Origin: CAZZKF01 sp964654995
Lineage (GTDB): Bacteria; Pseudomonadota; Alphaproteobacteria; CAZZKF01
Direction of reading: 5' to 3'
Assembly: GCA_964654995.1 (NCBI GenBank)
Contig: CAZZKF010000006.1
Location: 1-64,000 of the forward strand
Length of the DNA: 64,000 nt
Part shown: positions 27,009 through 36,311 of the stretch, in pieces
How the letters are laid out: every line of letters begins with the position of its first letter
How positions within the stretch are numbered: the first letter of the stretch is position 1
Notes under the pieces: model-generated
Told to the model about the DNA's origin: nothing
Seen by the model: only the letters and a program-made list of their open reading frames with translations
The model's database searches: none
Translations under genes and position numbers: made by a program

Positions 27009-27764
27009 ATGACCGACTCCGTGGAAGACGAACAGGACCGCCGCATGGCAAAGGCCGCCACCAATATCATTTTCGAGACCGCGTTTGATGCCGGCGTGTC
27101 GGGGCCGCGCGACCCGCGCGACCGCTATCTGCAGAACGAGCCGAAGTTCGGCGACAAGGATCTCGAGCGCGCCCGCAAACAGGCCTTCGAGCAGGGTGTC
27201 GAGGCCGGCATCGAACAGGCGCGGGCCAGTTACGAGGCGGAAATGGCGGCGCTGTTCGCCGAGCTCGCCGGTCAGGTTCGCACCATGATCGGCGAACGCG
27301 AGGCGCTGGCCGAGGAGCTGCGCTGCGAAGCCGCGCGCCTGGCCCATGCCATCGCCACCCGGCTGGCGCCGCGCCTCATGCGCGCTCACCCGCTGACCGA
27401 GATCGAGGCGATGGTCGGCGACTGCCTGGCCGAGCGTCATGGCGAGCCGCGGATCGTCATCCGGGTGAGCGAGGATCAGCTCGACGGCCTGCGGGCGCGC
27501 CTCGAGCAGATGGCCGAGCAGCATGGCCTCGCGGATGCCCTGATGCTGCGCGCCGACCCGGACATCGGCGCCGGCAACTGCCGCGTCGAGTGGCAGGACG
27601 GCGGCGCCGAGCGCGACGTGGAAAAAATTCTCGAGGCGGCGGCGGCAGCGGTCAATCGCTATCTCGAACTGCACGGCAGCGATGTCCCGGTGCACACGGA
27701 TGTGAACCCCGAGCCCGAGCCGGAAACGGCTGCGCCGGCTTCGGGCGAAGACGCCACGCGTTGA
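27009..27764 (+). CDS. fliH: Flagellar assembly protein FliH
   Basis: Regulator of the FliI export ATPase. The position between fliG and fliN, the Gln/Glu-rich GxxxG-type helix (KQAFEQGVEAGIEQARASYE) and the C-terminal VGDCLAERHGEPRIVIRVSEDQLDGL segment match FliH. The ATG at 27009 gives 251 residues; a frame extension back to 26946 would overlap fliG. The end is acidic and Pro-rich. Confidence 0.8.
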   Translation: MTDSVEDEQDRRMAKAATNIIFETAFDAGVSGPRDPRDRYLQNEPKFGDKDLERARKQAFEQGVEAGIEQARASYEAEMAALFAELAGQVRTMIGEREALAEELRCEAARLAHAIATRLAPRLMRAHPLTEIEAMVGDCLAERHGEPRIVIRVSEDQLDGLRARLEQMAEQHGLADALMLRADPDIGAGNCRVEWQDGGAERDVEKILEAAAAAVNRYLELHGSDVPVHTDVNPEPEPETAAPASGEDATR

Positions 27765-27782
27765 GTTCAAGGAGATCGGACG

Positions 27783-28211
27783 ATGGCAGACGACGACAAC
27801 AATGTGGAATGGGAGGACCTCGATTCCGGTGACGGATCGTCCGGCGGCGACGGCGATGGCGAAGCCGCCGGCGAGGGCGCCCCGGAAGACGCCGAAACGA
27901 CGCCGGAGGTCGCGGCCGGGGACGGCCCGGACGGTGGCGAGGACGATGACGGCGCCACCCGCACGGCCGCCGATCTCGAAGCGGTGTTCGACATCCCGGT
28001 CAAGGTCTCGGCGGTGCTCGGCAAATGCAACCTCCAGGTCGCTGAGCTGATGAAGCTGGGCCGCGGGGCGGTGATCGAGCTCGACCGCAAGGTTGGCGAG
28101 GCCATCGACGTCTACGTGAACAACCGGCTGGTTGCCCGCGGTGAGGTGGTTCTGGTCGAGGACCGCCTGGGCGTGACCATGACCGAGATTATCAAGGTCG
28201 ATCACAAGTAG
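27783..28211 (+). CDS. fliN: Flagellar motor switch protein FliN
   Basis: C-ring protein. The first ~60 residues are strongly acidic low-complexity sequence (Asp/Glu/Gly), followed by one SpoA domain: FDIPVKVSAVLGKCNLQVAELMKLGRGAVIELDRKVG, then VYVNNRLVARGEVVLVEDRLGVTMTEII. 142 residues. FliM is not in this window. Confidence 0.92.
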   Translation: MADDDNNVEWEDLDSGDGSSGGDGDGEAAGEGAPEDAETTPEVAAGDGPDGGEDDDGATRTAADLEAVFDIPVKVSAVLGKCNLQVAELMKLGRGAVIELDRKVGEAIDVYVNNRLVARGEVVLVEDRLGVTMTEIIKVDHK

Positions 28212-28241
28212 CCCGGCCCGGATGTTGCGAGGACAACCGTC

Positions 28242-29024
28242 ATGAACCGTGCACGCGTCGATCTGGTCACCGTCCTGGGGCTGGCTGCCGGCTTCGGCCT
28301 GGTCATCAGCGCCATGGTCATGGGCGGCTCGCCGGGCGCGTTTTTCGATGTACCTTCGCTGCTGATCGTTCTCGGCGGCACCACGGCGGTGACCGTCGCC
28401 AGTTTCTCGATGGACGAGATCCGGGCCGCCGGCAAGGCGATGGCGCGGGCCGTGACCCACAACCGCAAGGATCCGCGCCGGGCCGCCCGGACGATCATTC
28501 GCCTCTCCGAGAAAGCCCGCAAGGACGGCATTCTGGCGCTCCAGGAGCTGTCGCCGACATTCCGCCAGGACCCCTTTCTGGAGCGTGCCATGAGCCTGGT
28601 GATCGACGGCGCGCCGACTGCGGAGGTCGAGAAGATCCTTCACAGCGAGGTCCGCGCGATGACCGCGCGCCACGCCAAGGGCGCGCAGATTCTGCGCCGC
28701 GCCGCCGAGGTCGCGCCGGCCATGGGCCTGATCGGAACGCTGGTCGGCCTGGTGCAGATGCTCGGCAACCTCGACGATCCCTCGCGCATCGGCCCGGCCA
28801 TGGCGGTGGCCCTGCTGACCACTTTCTATGGCGCCGTACTCGCCAACATGGTGTTCACGCCGCTGGCCAACAAGCTGGAGCGCAACTCCGACGAGGAAAC
28901 CCTGATGAACACGGTTTACGCGGTCGGAGCGACCTCGATCGGACGGCGGGAGAACCCCCGCCGCCTCGAAATGCTGCTCAACGCCCTGCTGCCCCCGTCG
29001 CAGCGGGTCCGGCACTTCAGATAG
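28242..29024 (+). CDS. motA: Flagellar stator protein MotA/PomA
   Basis: Ion-channel stator subunit with four membrane helices, the first starting at VTVLGLAAGFGLVISAMVM. The MotA family core AKGAQILRRAAEVAPAMGLIGTLVGLVQML (helix 3) and GPAMAVALLTTFYGAVLANMVF (helix 4) is complete. The ion-pathway Pro and the charged cytoplasmic loop (ARTIIRLSEKARKDGILAL) are present. 260 residues, closer to the PomA/short type. No motB partner follows; the next gene is flbD. Confidence 0.9.
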   Translation: MNRARVDLVTVLGLAAGFGLVISAMVMGGSPGAFFDVPSLLIVLGGTTAVTVASFSMDEIRAAGKAMARAVTHNRKDPRRAARTIIRLSEKARKDGILALQELSPTFRQDPFLERAMSLVIDGAPTAEVEKILHSEVRAMTARHAKGAQILRRAAEVAPAMGLIGTLVGLVQMLGNLDDPSRIGPAMAVALLTTFYGAVLANMVFTPLANKLERNSDEETLMNTVYAVGATSIGRRENPRRLEMLLNALLPPSQRVRHFR

Positions 29025-29045
29025 CTCAACCGGGAGAGACCGAAA

Positions 29046-30413
29046 ATGCGTCTTTTGATGATTGGAACCTTGAGCGGCCAGCTCGGAGAAGCGACCAAGA
29101 TCGCCATGAGCCGCGGTGCCAAGGTCTCGCATGCGCCGGACATCGAAGCGGCGCTTTCGGCGCTGCGATCCGGACACGGCGCCGATCTGGCGATGATCGA
29201 CGTGCACGCCGATATCCGCGGCTTCATCGATGGCGCCGCGGCCGAGCACATCTTCATCCCCGTGGTCGCCTGCGGCATCGGCGCCGACACCAAGGCGGCG
29301 GTGGCGGCAATCAAGGCCGGCGCCAAGGAATATCTGCCGCTTCCCCCCGAAGCCGAGCTCATCGCCGCGGTGCTCGAAGCGGTGGCCGATGACGATCATC
29401 CGCTGCTGTTCCGGGATCCGGCAATGGCCAAGGTGGTTGAATTGGCCGATCAGGTGGCGAAAAGCGAGGCCAGCATCCTGATCACCGGCGAATCCGGTAC
29501 CGGCAAGGAGGTTCTGGCCCGCTACGTCCACCGCAAGAGCCGGCGCGAGGACAAGCCGTTTGTTTCGGTCAACTGCGCGGCAATCCCCGAGAACCTGCTG
29601 GAATCCGAGCTGTTCGGCCATGAAAAGGGCGCCTTTACCGGCGCCGTGGCGCGCCGCATCGGCAAGTTCGAGGAGGCCAACACGGGCACCCTTCTGCTCG
29701 ATGAAATCAGCGAGATGGACCCGCGTCTGCAGGCCAAGCTGCTGCGTGCCATCCAGGAGCGCGAGATCGACCGGGTCGGCGGCGGCAAACCGGTGCCGGT
29801 GGATATCCGGGTGCTGGCGACCTCCAACCGCGACCTTGTCGAAGAGGTGAAGAAAGGGCGTTTTCGCGAGGACCTTCTGTTCCGCCTCAATGTCGTCAAT
29901 CTCAAGATCCCGGCGCTGCGCGAGCGCCCCGAGGACATCCGCCTGCTGGCCAAGCATTTTGCCAAGAAGTATGCCGAAGCCAACGGCGTGGCGATCCGGC
30001 CGCTGGCCAAGGAAACCCTCGATCAACTGGTGGCGCACAGCTGGCCGGGCAACGTCCGGGAGCTCGAGAACACCATTCACCGCGCCGTGCTGCTGGCCAC
30101 CGGCGACTATATCGGCCCCGATGCCATCCTGCTGCCCGACGGCAGCCCGCATGGCGCGCTGGGCGCCGGCCAGAGCGCAAACGGCCGCGCCCAGTCGGTG
30201 GCCGCCAATTCCGGCGCCCTGATCGGCCGCACGGTGGCCGAGGTCGAACGCGATCTGATTCTCGAAACCCTGCGCCACTATCTCGGCAACCGGACGCATG
30301 CCGCCAACATCCTCGGCATCTCGATCCGCACGCTGCGCAACAAGCTCAAGCAGTACAGCGAGGAGGGCATTCCCGTGCCGATGCCGGGCGAGCCGCCGCG
30401 GGTGTCGTTCTGA
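29046..30413 (+). CDS. flbD: Sigma-54-dependent flagellar activator FlbD
   Basis: NtrC-class activator of late flagellar genes. The first ~115 residues form a receiver-like domain that lacks the usual acidic pair after beta-1 (LLMIGTLSG) and the conserved Lys (EYLPLPPE), so it is a pseudo-receiver. The AAA+ domain has Walker A GESGTGKE, the sigma-54-contact loop GAFTGA, Walker B TLLLDEISEMD and the arginine fingers in FREDLLFRLNV. A Fis-type helix-turn-helix ends the protein (NRTHAANILGISIRTLRNKL). 455 residues. Its targets probably include the two sigma-54 promoters near 19.2-19.5 kb. Confidence 0.92.
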   Translation: MRLLMIGTLSGQLGEATKIAMSRGAKVSHAPDIEAALSALRSGHGADLAMIDVHADIRGFIDGAAAEHIFIPVVACGIGADTKAAVAAIKAGAKEYLPLPPEAELIAAVLEAVADDDHPLLFRDPAMAKVVELADQVAKSEASILITGESGTGKEVLARYVHRKSRREDKPFVSVNCAAIPENLLESELFGHEKGAFTGAVARRIGKFEEANTGTLLLDEISEMDPRLQAKLLRAIQEREIDRVGGGKPVPVDIRVLATSNRDLVEEVKKGRFREDLLFRLNVVNLKIPALRERPEDIRLLAKHFAKKYAEANGVAIRPLAKETLDQLVAHSWPGNVRELENTIHRAVLLATGDYIGPDAILLPDGSPHGALGAGQSANGRAQSVAANSGALIGRTVAEVERDLILETLRHYLGNRTHAANILGISIRTLRNKLKQYSEEGIPVPMPGEPPRVSF

Positions 30414-30493
30414 ATGAGCACACAAGGGATCAACCGACGACCGCGCTGCAACGGCAAACGAGCGCGGGTAGTCGCGCCGAAATGTAGGCTTTC

Positions 30494-32605
30494 ATGACTG
30501 ACGTCGCCACACAACCGACGGAACCAGGCGCCGGCGCCGATTTCATGAGCCGGCTGAGCGCCACGCTGCGCCAGGGCGACATCGCGCTGGCCCTCGGCGT
30601 GGTGTGCATTCTGGTGGTCCTGGTGCTGCCGATGCCGAGCTGGCTGCTCGATTTTTCGCTGGCGATTTCGTTTACCTTCGCGGTGCTGATTCTGATGACC
30701 TGCCTGTTCATCCGAACGCCGCTGGAATTCAGTTCGTTCCCGACGGTGCTGCTGATCGCGACGATGCTGCGCCTGGCGCTGAACATGGCCTCGACCCGGC
30801 TGATTTTGTCCAAGGGACATGAAGGGACCAGCGCTGCGGGCCATGTGATTCAGGCCTTCGGCGACTTCGTGATGAGCGGCAATTTCGTCATCGGCCTGAT
30901 CGTGTTCGCGATTCTGGTGATCGTGAATTTCGTCGTCATCACCAAGGGCTCGGGCCGCATCGCCGAGGTTGCCGCCCGCTTCAGCCTGGACGCCATGCCG
31001 GGCAAGCAGATGGCGATCGACGCCGACCTCTCGGCCGGCCTGATCGACGAGCAGGAAGCCCGCCTGCGCCGCACCAAACTGGAGGATGAAAGCAATTTCT
31101 TCGGGGCCATGGACGGCGCCGCCAAATTCGTGCGCGGCGACGCCATTGCCGGCCTGCTGATCACCTTCATCAACATCCTCGGCGGCATCGTCATCGGTGT
31201 CGCCCAGAAGGATCTGAGCTTTACCCAGGCCAGCGAGACCTACACCGTGCTCACCGTCGGCGACGGGCTGGTCACCCAGATCCCGGCGCTGATCGTCTCG
31301 ATCGCCGCCGGTCTTCTGGTCTCCAAGGCGGGCGTCGTCGGCTCGGCCGACAAGGCCCTGTTCGATCAGCTCGGCGGCTATCCGCGGGCGATGGGCCTGA
31401 GCTCGTTCCTGACGCTGTCGCTGTCGCTGCTGCCGGGCATTCCGGTGATCCCCTTCCTGGCGCTTTCGGGGTTGACCGGCTGGGTCGCCTGGGCCACCGC
31501 GCGGCGACAGCGCGAGGCGCTGGCCGAGGCCGAACAGGCGGACACCGAGGCCCAGGCGGCCACGCCGCTCGAAGAGCCGATCACCAGTGCGCTGGTCATC
31601 GACCAGCTTCGCCTCGAGCTCGGCTACGGCCTGCTGCCGCTGATCAACGACACCGGCGAGTACCGCCTGACCGACCAGATCAAGGCGCTGCGCCGGCAAC
31701 TGGCGGCCGAGTTCGGCTTCGTCATGCCCTCGGTGCGCATCCTCGACAACATGCAACTGCCGTCGACCACCTATGTCATCCGGGTCAAGGAGCAGGAGGC
31801 CGGGCGCGGGGATTTGCGCCCCAACATGCTGCTGGTCATGGACCCGCGCGGCGAACCGGTGGCGCTGGCCGGCGAGGAGACCCGCGAGCCGACCTTCGGC
31901 CTGCCGGCGACCTGGGTCGACCAGTCGCTGCGCGAGGAAGCCTCGTTCCGCGGCTATACGGTGGTCGATCCGTCGACCGTGATCACCACGCATTTGACCG
32001 AAATCATGAAGGACAACATGTCGGAACTGTTGTCCTACGCCGAGACCCAGAAGCTGCTCGACGACCTGCCCAAGGAGCACCAGAAGCTGATCGCCGATCT
32101 GATCCCGCAGCAGATTTCATTGCACAGTGTCCAGCGGGTCCTCCAGCACCTGCTGGCCGAGCGCATTTCGATCCGCGATCTGCCGACCATCCTCGAGGGC
32201 ATCGCCGAGGCCACCGGCTTTACCCAGAACATCATCATGATCACCGAGCACGTGCGCGCCCGCCTGGCCCGCCAGATCAGTGCCCAGCACACGACGAGCG
32301 AGGGCTATATCCCGCTGGTGACGCTGTCGCCCGAATGGGAGCAGGCGTTCGCCGAGGCATTGATCGGCCAGGGCGAGGACAAGCAGCTCAGCATGCCGCC
32401 GACCCGGCTTCAGGAATTCATCGACCGGGTGCGGGTCACCTTCGAGCAGCAGGCGCTCACCGGCCAGTTGCCGTGCCTGCTCACCAGCCCCGGCATCCGT
32501 CCCTATGTGCGCTCGATCATCGAGCGGTTCCGGCCGGCAACGGTGGTGCTCTCCCAGAATGAGATCCACGCCAAGGCGCGGATCCGCACGCTGGCGCAGA
32601 TCTAG
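30494..32605 (+). CDS. flhA: Flagellar export gate protein FlhA
   Basis: Large subunit of the type III flagellar export gate, 703 residues. The N-terminal half has about eight membrane helices beginning at LALGVVCILVVLVLPM. The FHIPEP signature is visible as GRIAEVAARFSLDAMPGKQM followed by AIDADLSAGLI. The cytoplasmic C-terminal domain, the docking platform for export substrates, includes LPSTTYVIRVKEQEAGRGDL and ends in IRTLAQI. It precedes flhF by 17 bp. Confidence 0.95.
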   Translation: MTDVATQPTEPGAGADFMSRLSATLRQGDIALALGVVCILVVLVLPMPSWLLDFSLAISFTFAVLILMTCLFIRTPLEFSSFPTVLLIATMLRLALNMASTRLILSKGHEGTSAAGHVIQAFGDFVMSGNFVIGLIVFAILVIVNFVVITKGSGRIAEVAARFSLDAMPGKQMAIDADLSAGLIDEQEARLRRTKLEDESNFFGAMDGAAKFVRGDAIAGLLITFINILGGIVIGVAQKDLSFTQASETYTVLTVGDGLVTQIPALIVSIAAGLLVSKAGVVGSADKALFDQLGGYPRAMGLSSFLTLSLSLLPGIPVIPFLALSGLTGWVAWATARRQREALAEAEQADTEAQAATPLEEPITSALVIDQLRLELGYGLLPLINDTGEYRLTDQIKALRRQLAAEFGFVMPSVRILDNMQLPSTTYVIRVKEQEAGRGDLRPNMLLVMDPRGEPVALAGEETREPTFGLPATWVDQSLREEASFRGYTVVDPSTVITTHLTEIMKDNMSELLSYAETQKLLDDLPKEHQKLIADLIPQQISLHSVQRVLQHLLAERISIRDLPTILEGIAEATGFTQNIIMITEHVRARLARQISAQHTTSEGYIPLVTLSPEWEQAFAEALIGQGEDKQLSMPPTRLQEFIDRVRVTFEQQALTGQLPCLLTSPGIRPYVRSIIERFRPATVVLSQNEIHAKARIRTLAQI

Positions 32606-32622
32606 AGCGGAGGCCCGGAGAG

Positions 32623-33639
32623 ATGCGTCTCAAGACGTTTACGGCAGCGAGCATGGCCGAAGCGATGGCCAGGATCCGCGAGACCATGGGACCGGATGCG
32701 ATCATCGTCTCGCAGACCCGCAACCGGCTGGGCAACCGGGTGACAGTCACCGCCGCCATCGAGCCCGACCGCGTACCGCCGCCCCAACCGGCGGCAAGAC
32801 CCACCAACGCACGCCCGGCCCCGGCCGAAGGACAGTCCCGCGAACCGGTCAGCGCCAGGGCAATCGAAGAGGTGCTGACCTTTCATCGCGTGCCGGCCAG
32901 GCTGGCCGGGCATCTCGCCCGTCTGGCCGGCAATCGCGATTCCGAGAACAATGTCACGGCGCTGGCCGCAGCATTCGATGCCATGTTCCGTTTCGCTCCG
33001 TTGCCAAGTCCGCCGCCACGACCGGTCATGCTGATCGGGCCGACCGGGGTGGGCAAGACCGCGACGGCGGCCAAGCTGGCGGTGCGCGCGGTGATCGATC
33101 AGCAGGCGGTTTCGGTGGCCACCACCGATGTCGTTCGTGCCGCCGCCGTCGATCAGCTGGCGGCACTGCTGGGCGTCCTGCAGATCCCGCTCGCCACCGC
33201 CAAGACACCTGATGAGCTGGCCGCACTGCTGGCCGGTGCGAACGAGACGCCGCCGGTCCAGGTGATCGACAGCCCCGGCGCCAACCCCTTCGATGCCAGC
33301 GAAATCCGCGATCTCGAAGACATGATCGGAGCGGCCGAGGTCGATCCGGTGCTGGTGCTGGCCGCCGGCATGGATCCGATCGAGACCAGCGAAATCGTCG
33401 AGATCTTCGCCGCCATCGGGGCGCGGCGCATGATCTTCACCCGCCTTGATGCGGCCCGCCGTCTCGGCTCCCTGCTGGCCGCCGCCGACGCCGGGCGACT
33501 GGCCTTTGCCGATGTCAGCCAATCCCCCTATGTCGCCGAGACCCTGGAGCCGCTCAACCCGCTCTCCCTGGCCAGGCTGTTCTGGACCCAGGGCCGGCGC
33601 GCGCGCACGCAACCCAAGCAGACGGTGGCGAACGGATGA
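32623..33639 (+). CDS. flhF: Flagellar SRP-like GTPase FlhF
   Basis: GTPase that decides where and how many flagella form. N-terminal signature MRLKTFTAASMAEAMARIRE and GPDAIIVSQTRN, a Pro-rich linker, then the NG domain with P-loop GPTGVGKTATAAKL, the TTDVVRAAAVDQL segment and IDSPGANPFD in place of the usual DTAG, and a TRLDAARRLGSLL guanine-specificity loop. 338 residues is short for FlhF and typical of alphaproteobacteria. It overlaps flhG by four bases. Confidence 0.88.
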   Translation: MRLKTFTAASMAEAMARIRETMGPDAIIVSQTRNRLGNRVTVTAAIEPDRVPPPQPAARPTNARPAPAEGQSREPVSARAIEEVLTFHRVPARLAGHLARLAGNRDSENNVTALAAAFDAMFRFAPLPSPPPRPVMLIGPTGVGKTATAAKLAVRAVIDQQAVSVATTDVVRAAAVDQLAALLGVLQIPLATAKTPDELAALLAGANETPPVQVIDSPGANPFDASEIRDLEDMIGAAEVDPVLVLAAGMDPIETSEIVEIFAAIGARRMIFTRLDAARRLGSLLAAADAGRLAFADVSQSPYVAETLEPLNPLSLARLFWTQGRRARTQPKQTVANG

Positions 33640-34427
33640 AAATGCATGTGAATACCGAAGTTCAGGCGCCCCGGACGGCGCTTGGCGACAACATCATCGC
33701 AATTGCGTCCGGCAAGGGCGGCGTCGGCAAGACCTGGATTGCCGTCACCCTGTGCCACGTGCTGGCGCGCGCCGGCAGAAAGGTGCTGCTGTTCGACGGT
33801 GACCTCGGGCTCGCCAATGTCGATATCCAGCTGGGGCTGATGCCCGAGCGCGACCTTGGCAATGTCGTCTCGCAGGGGCTCGATCTGCGCTCGGCGGTGA
33901 CCCCCTTCGTCGACGACAACGGCAAGGGCTTCGACATCATCGCCGGCAAGTCGGGGTCCGGCGCCCTGGCGGCGCTCGGCCGGCCCCAGCTCAAGGCGCT
34001 GCGCAACGAGCTGATGATGCTCTCGCGCGCCTATGACCGGGTGATCCTCGACCTCGGCGCCGGCGTCGAAAGCGCGGTGACCACACTGGCCACCAACCGC
34101 GGGCGCTCGCTGGTGGTGATTACCGACGAGCCGACCTCGCTGACCGATGCCTATGCGTTTATCAAGCTGCATGCCATGCGCGAGCGCCACGCCGACATCC
34201 GCATCGTCGTCAACATGGCGCGCTCGCGCAAGGACGGCGAGCGAACCTATGCAACGCTGAAGCGCGCCTGCGAAACCTTTCTCAAGCTTTCGCCACCGCT
34301 TGCCGGCATTGTGCGCCGCGACGACAAGGTGGCGGACGCCATCCGCCGGCAGGTGCCGATCCTCGCCCGCCATCCCCTGAGCGACGCCGCCGTCGACCTC
34401 GAGCGTCTGGCCCGGTCCCTGGAGTAG
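33636..34427 (+). CDS. flhG: Flagellum number regulator FlhG (FleN, MinD/ParA-like)
   Basis: Deviant Walker ATPase that counters FlhF to restrict flagellar number. It contains the deviant Walker A SGKGGVGKTWIAVTL, then VLLFDGDLGLANVDIQLGL, the Walker B strand DRVILDLGAGVE and VVITDEPTSLTDAYAFIK, all typical of FlhG. 263 residues. The ATG lies within the flhF stop (ATGA overlap), so the pair is coupled. It suggests a single or few polar flagella. Confidence 0.9.
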   Translation: MKMHVNTEVQAPRTALGDNIIAIASGKGGVGKTWIAVTLCHVLARAGRKVLLFDGDLGLANVDIQLGLMPERDLGNVVSQGLDLRSAVTPFVDDNGKGFDIIAGKSGSGALAALGRPQLKALRNELMMLSRAYDRVILDLGAGVESAVTTLATNRGRSLVVITDEPTSLTDAYAFIKLHAMRERHADIRIVVNMARSRKDGERTYATLKRACETFLKLSPPLAGIVRRDDKVADAIRRQVPILARHPLSDAAVDLERLARSLE

Positions 34428-34431
34428 AGCG

Positions 34432-36279
34432 GTGAACGAACTCACCACACCGCCGCCGTCGGCTGCACCCGGCACCCGTCCGCAGGTGCAGGCGCCGGCG
34501 TCGACTTCCGACAACCCGTCGCCGCAGCAGCAGTCGATGGAAGGCGGCGAACGGGCGCCGCCTGAGCAGACCGAGGCGCAAGCCCCGCGCGGTCACGATC
34601 CGGCGGTGGTGGTCTCGGCCAAGCTGACGCAACTCGCTCCGGGGGCGGAGCTCACCGTCCAGGTGTCCGGCACCAATGCCGAGGGCCTGTTGCGCCTCAC
34701 TTCCGAGCTCGGCACCCTGGTGACGGCACCCGAGCCCGAGCTTGCCGCCGCCACCCGCCTGGTGTTGCGCATCGTCGCGGTCGACGCCACGGTCAAGGCG
34801 CTGGTTCTGGCGATCGACGGCGAGGCCCGGCAGCAGCCGCCAACAATCGAGCTGACGCTGACCCGCCTCGCCCGCGTATCGGTCCCTGCCGAGCCGGCAT
34901 CACCACCCGCCCCGGCCCTGCCGGCCAACCCGACGCCAACTGCGTCGACCTATGCGCCGGCGCCCGAGGCCGTTGCCCAGCTCCTCTCGCAATCCGCCCC
35001 GCTCCCGGCCATCGCCGGCCGCACGGCACAGCCGGACGCACCGGCGCCGCCAGCCGTGGTCGCGCCAGGCACCCGGGTAACGGCGACCATCGTCGGTGAG
35101 CGATCAACCGCACCCGAGGCCGAACCGACGACAGCCGCGTCAGCCCGCGCGTCCGCACCGCCGGCGCCGTTGCACGCCGGTACCGAGCTGGTGCTGTCCC
35201 TGCTCTCGCATCGCCCGGGGGGAGGCGAGGTATCGGCGGAGAGCGCCGGGCCGCGGTCCGCCATCGCCGCTCCGGCCGCCCCGGCCCAACTCGAAGGCCT
35301 GAAGATCGAAGCCGTGGTGACAGCGGAGGTCGGCCAACGGGCCGCCGAGGTGGCGCAGTCCCTGACCCGGGTCCGCGGCCGGATCGGTGATACGGCGGAG
35401 GCTACCAAGCCGGTGCTGCTGCAAACCGGCATCGGCGTCATCGAGGCGCAGATGCCGGCCTCGGTCGCGGTCGGCGACGTGCTGACCACGCAGGTGATCA
35501 CGGCGATCCCGGCGGCGACTGGCGTCGCCGATGGCGCCCGGCCGCTGCCACCCGAGGATTTTCAGTTCCTGGCTGCGGCGAGCCAGGGCTGGCCGGCGCT
35601 TGACGAGGCGCTGGAGACCATCAACCAGACCGCCCCCGGCATCGCCCGGACGCTTGGCCAGACGGTGATTCCCGGCGTGCGGGCGCCGCTGGGTCCGAGT
35701 CTGCTGTTCTTCCTTGTCGCCCTGCGGCTGGCGGCACCCCGGGAGTGGCTGGGACCGGAGGCAGCCGCGGCGCTCAACCGGGCCGGGCGGTCCGATCTTC
35801 TGCGCCGCCTCGGCGATGACATGGCCCGCCTGCTGAACCTCGCCAGCAATGGGCCCGCCAACCAGTGGCGCCCGATCGTGCTCCCCTTCCACGACGGTCA
35901 GGGGCTGGTGCCGCTGACCCTCTATGTCCACCGCCCCGACGATGACGAGGCGAGGAACCGGGACGATCCGGATACCGGCGGCGATGACGACCGCAAGCGG
36001 GGCAGCCTGCGATTCGTCCTCGATCTCGATCTCTCGCGACTCGGCGCCCTGCAGCTCGACGGCCTGGTGGCGAACGAACGCTTCGATCTGATTCTGCGCA
36101 GCCGGCAGGGCCTTGACGAATCGCTGCGCCAGACGCTGACTCGAATCTTTCATGACAGCAACGCCAGCACCGGCCTTGCAGGCGACATCGTGTTCGAGAC
36201 CGGCGCACCGTTTCCGGTGGCGCCGATTCACGATCTCGCCCCGGCCGCCGGCGCCCCGGGCCGTGACACCCGCATTTGA
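34432..36279 (+). CDS. Pro/Ala-rich flagellar-locus protein with FliK-like C-terminus
   Basis: A 615-residue protein starting at GTG 34432, four bases after flhG. Residues 1-60 and about 145-270 are Pro/Ala/Thr-rich linkers. Several small beta domains lie between them. The last ~130 residues (WRPIVLPFHDGQGLVPLTLYV, then SLRFVLDLDLSRLGALQLDG and ERFDLILRSRQGLDESLRQ) resemble the C-terminal fold of FliK hook-length proteins. A true FliK is already present at 19.6 kb, so this may be a second ruler-type or export-substrate protein, or an alphaproteobacterial flagellar protein of unknown role. The family call is inference from pattern. Confidence 0.55.
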   Translation: MNELTTPPPSAAPGTRPQVQAPASTSDNPSPQQQSMEGGERAPPEQTEAQAPRGHDPAVVVSAKLTQLAPGAELTVQVSGTNAEGLLRLTSELGTLVTAPEPELAAATRLVLRIVAVDATVKALVLAIDGEARQQPPTIELTLTRLARVSVPAEPASPPAPALPANPTPTASTYAPAPEAVAQLLSQSAPLPAIAGRTAQPDAPAPPAVVAPGTRVTATIVGERSTAPEAEPTTAASARASAPPAPLHAGTELVLSLLSHRPGGGEVSAESAGPRSAIAAPAAPAQLEGLKIEAVVTAEVGQRAAEVAQSLTRVRGRIGDTAEATKPVLLQTGIGVIEAQMPASVAVGDVLTTQVITAIPAATGVADGARPLPPEDFQFLAAASQGWPALDEALETINQTAPGIARTLGQTVIPGVRAPLGPSLLFFLVALRLAAPREWLGPEAAAALNRAGRSDLLRRLGDDMARLLNLASNGPANQWRPIVLPFHDGQGLVPLTLYVHRPDDDEARNRDDPDTGGDDDRKRGSLRFVLDLDLSRLGALQLDGLVANERFDLILRSRQGLDESLRQTLTRIFHDSNASTGLAGDIVFETGAPFPVAPIHDLAPAAGAPGRDTRI

Positions 36280-36311
36280 ATTTGAAGGCCCGCACCTGAA
36301 GGAATGACGCC

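Noticed and set aside
26958..30425. A very long open frame on the minus strand opposite fliG-fliH-fliN-motA-flbD
   Set aside because: Its translation is His/Gln/Arg/Gly-rich without any family motif and lies antisense to five clear flagellar genes; it is a by-product of high GC.
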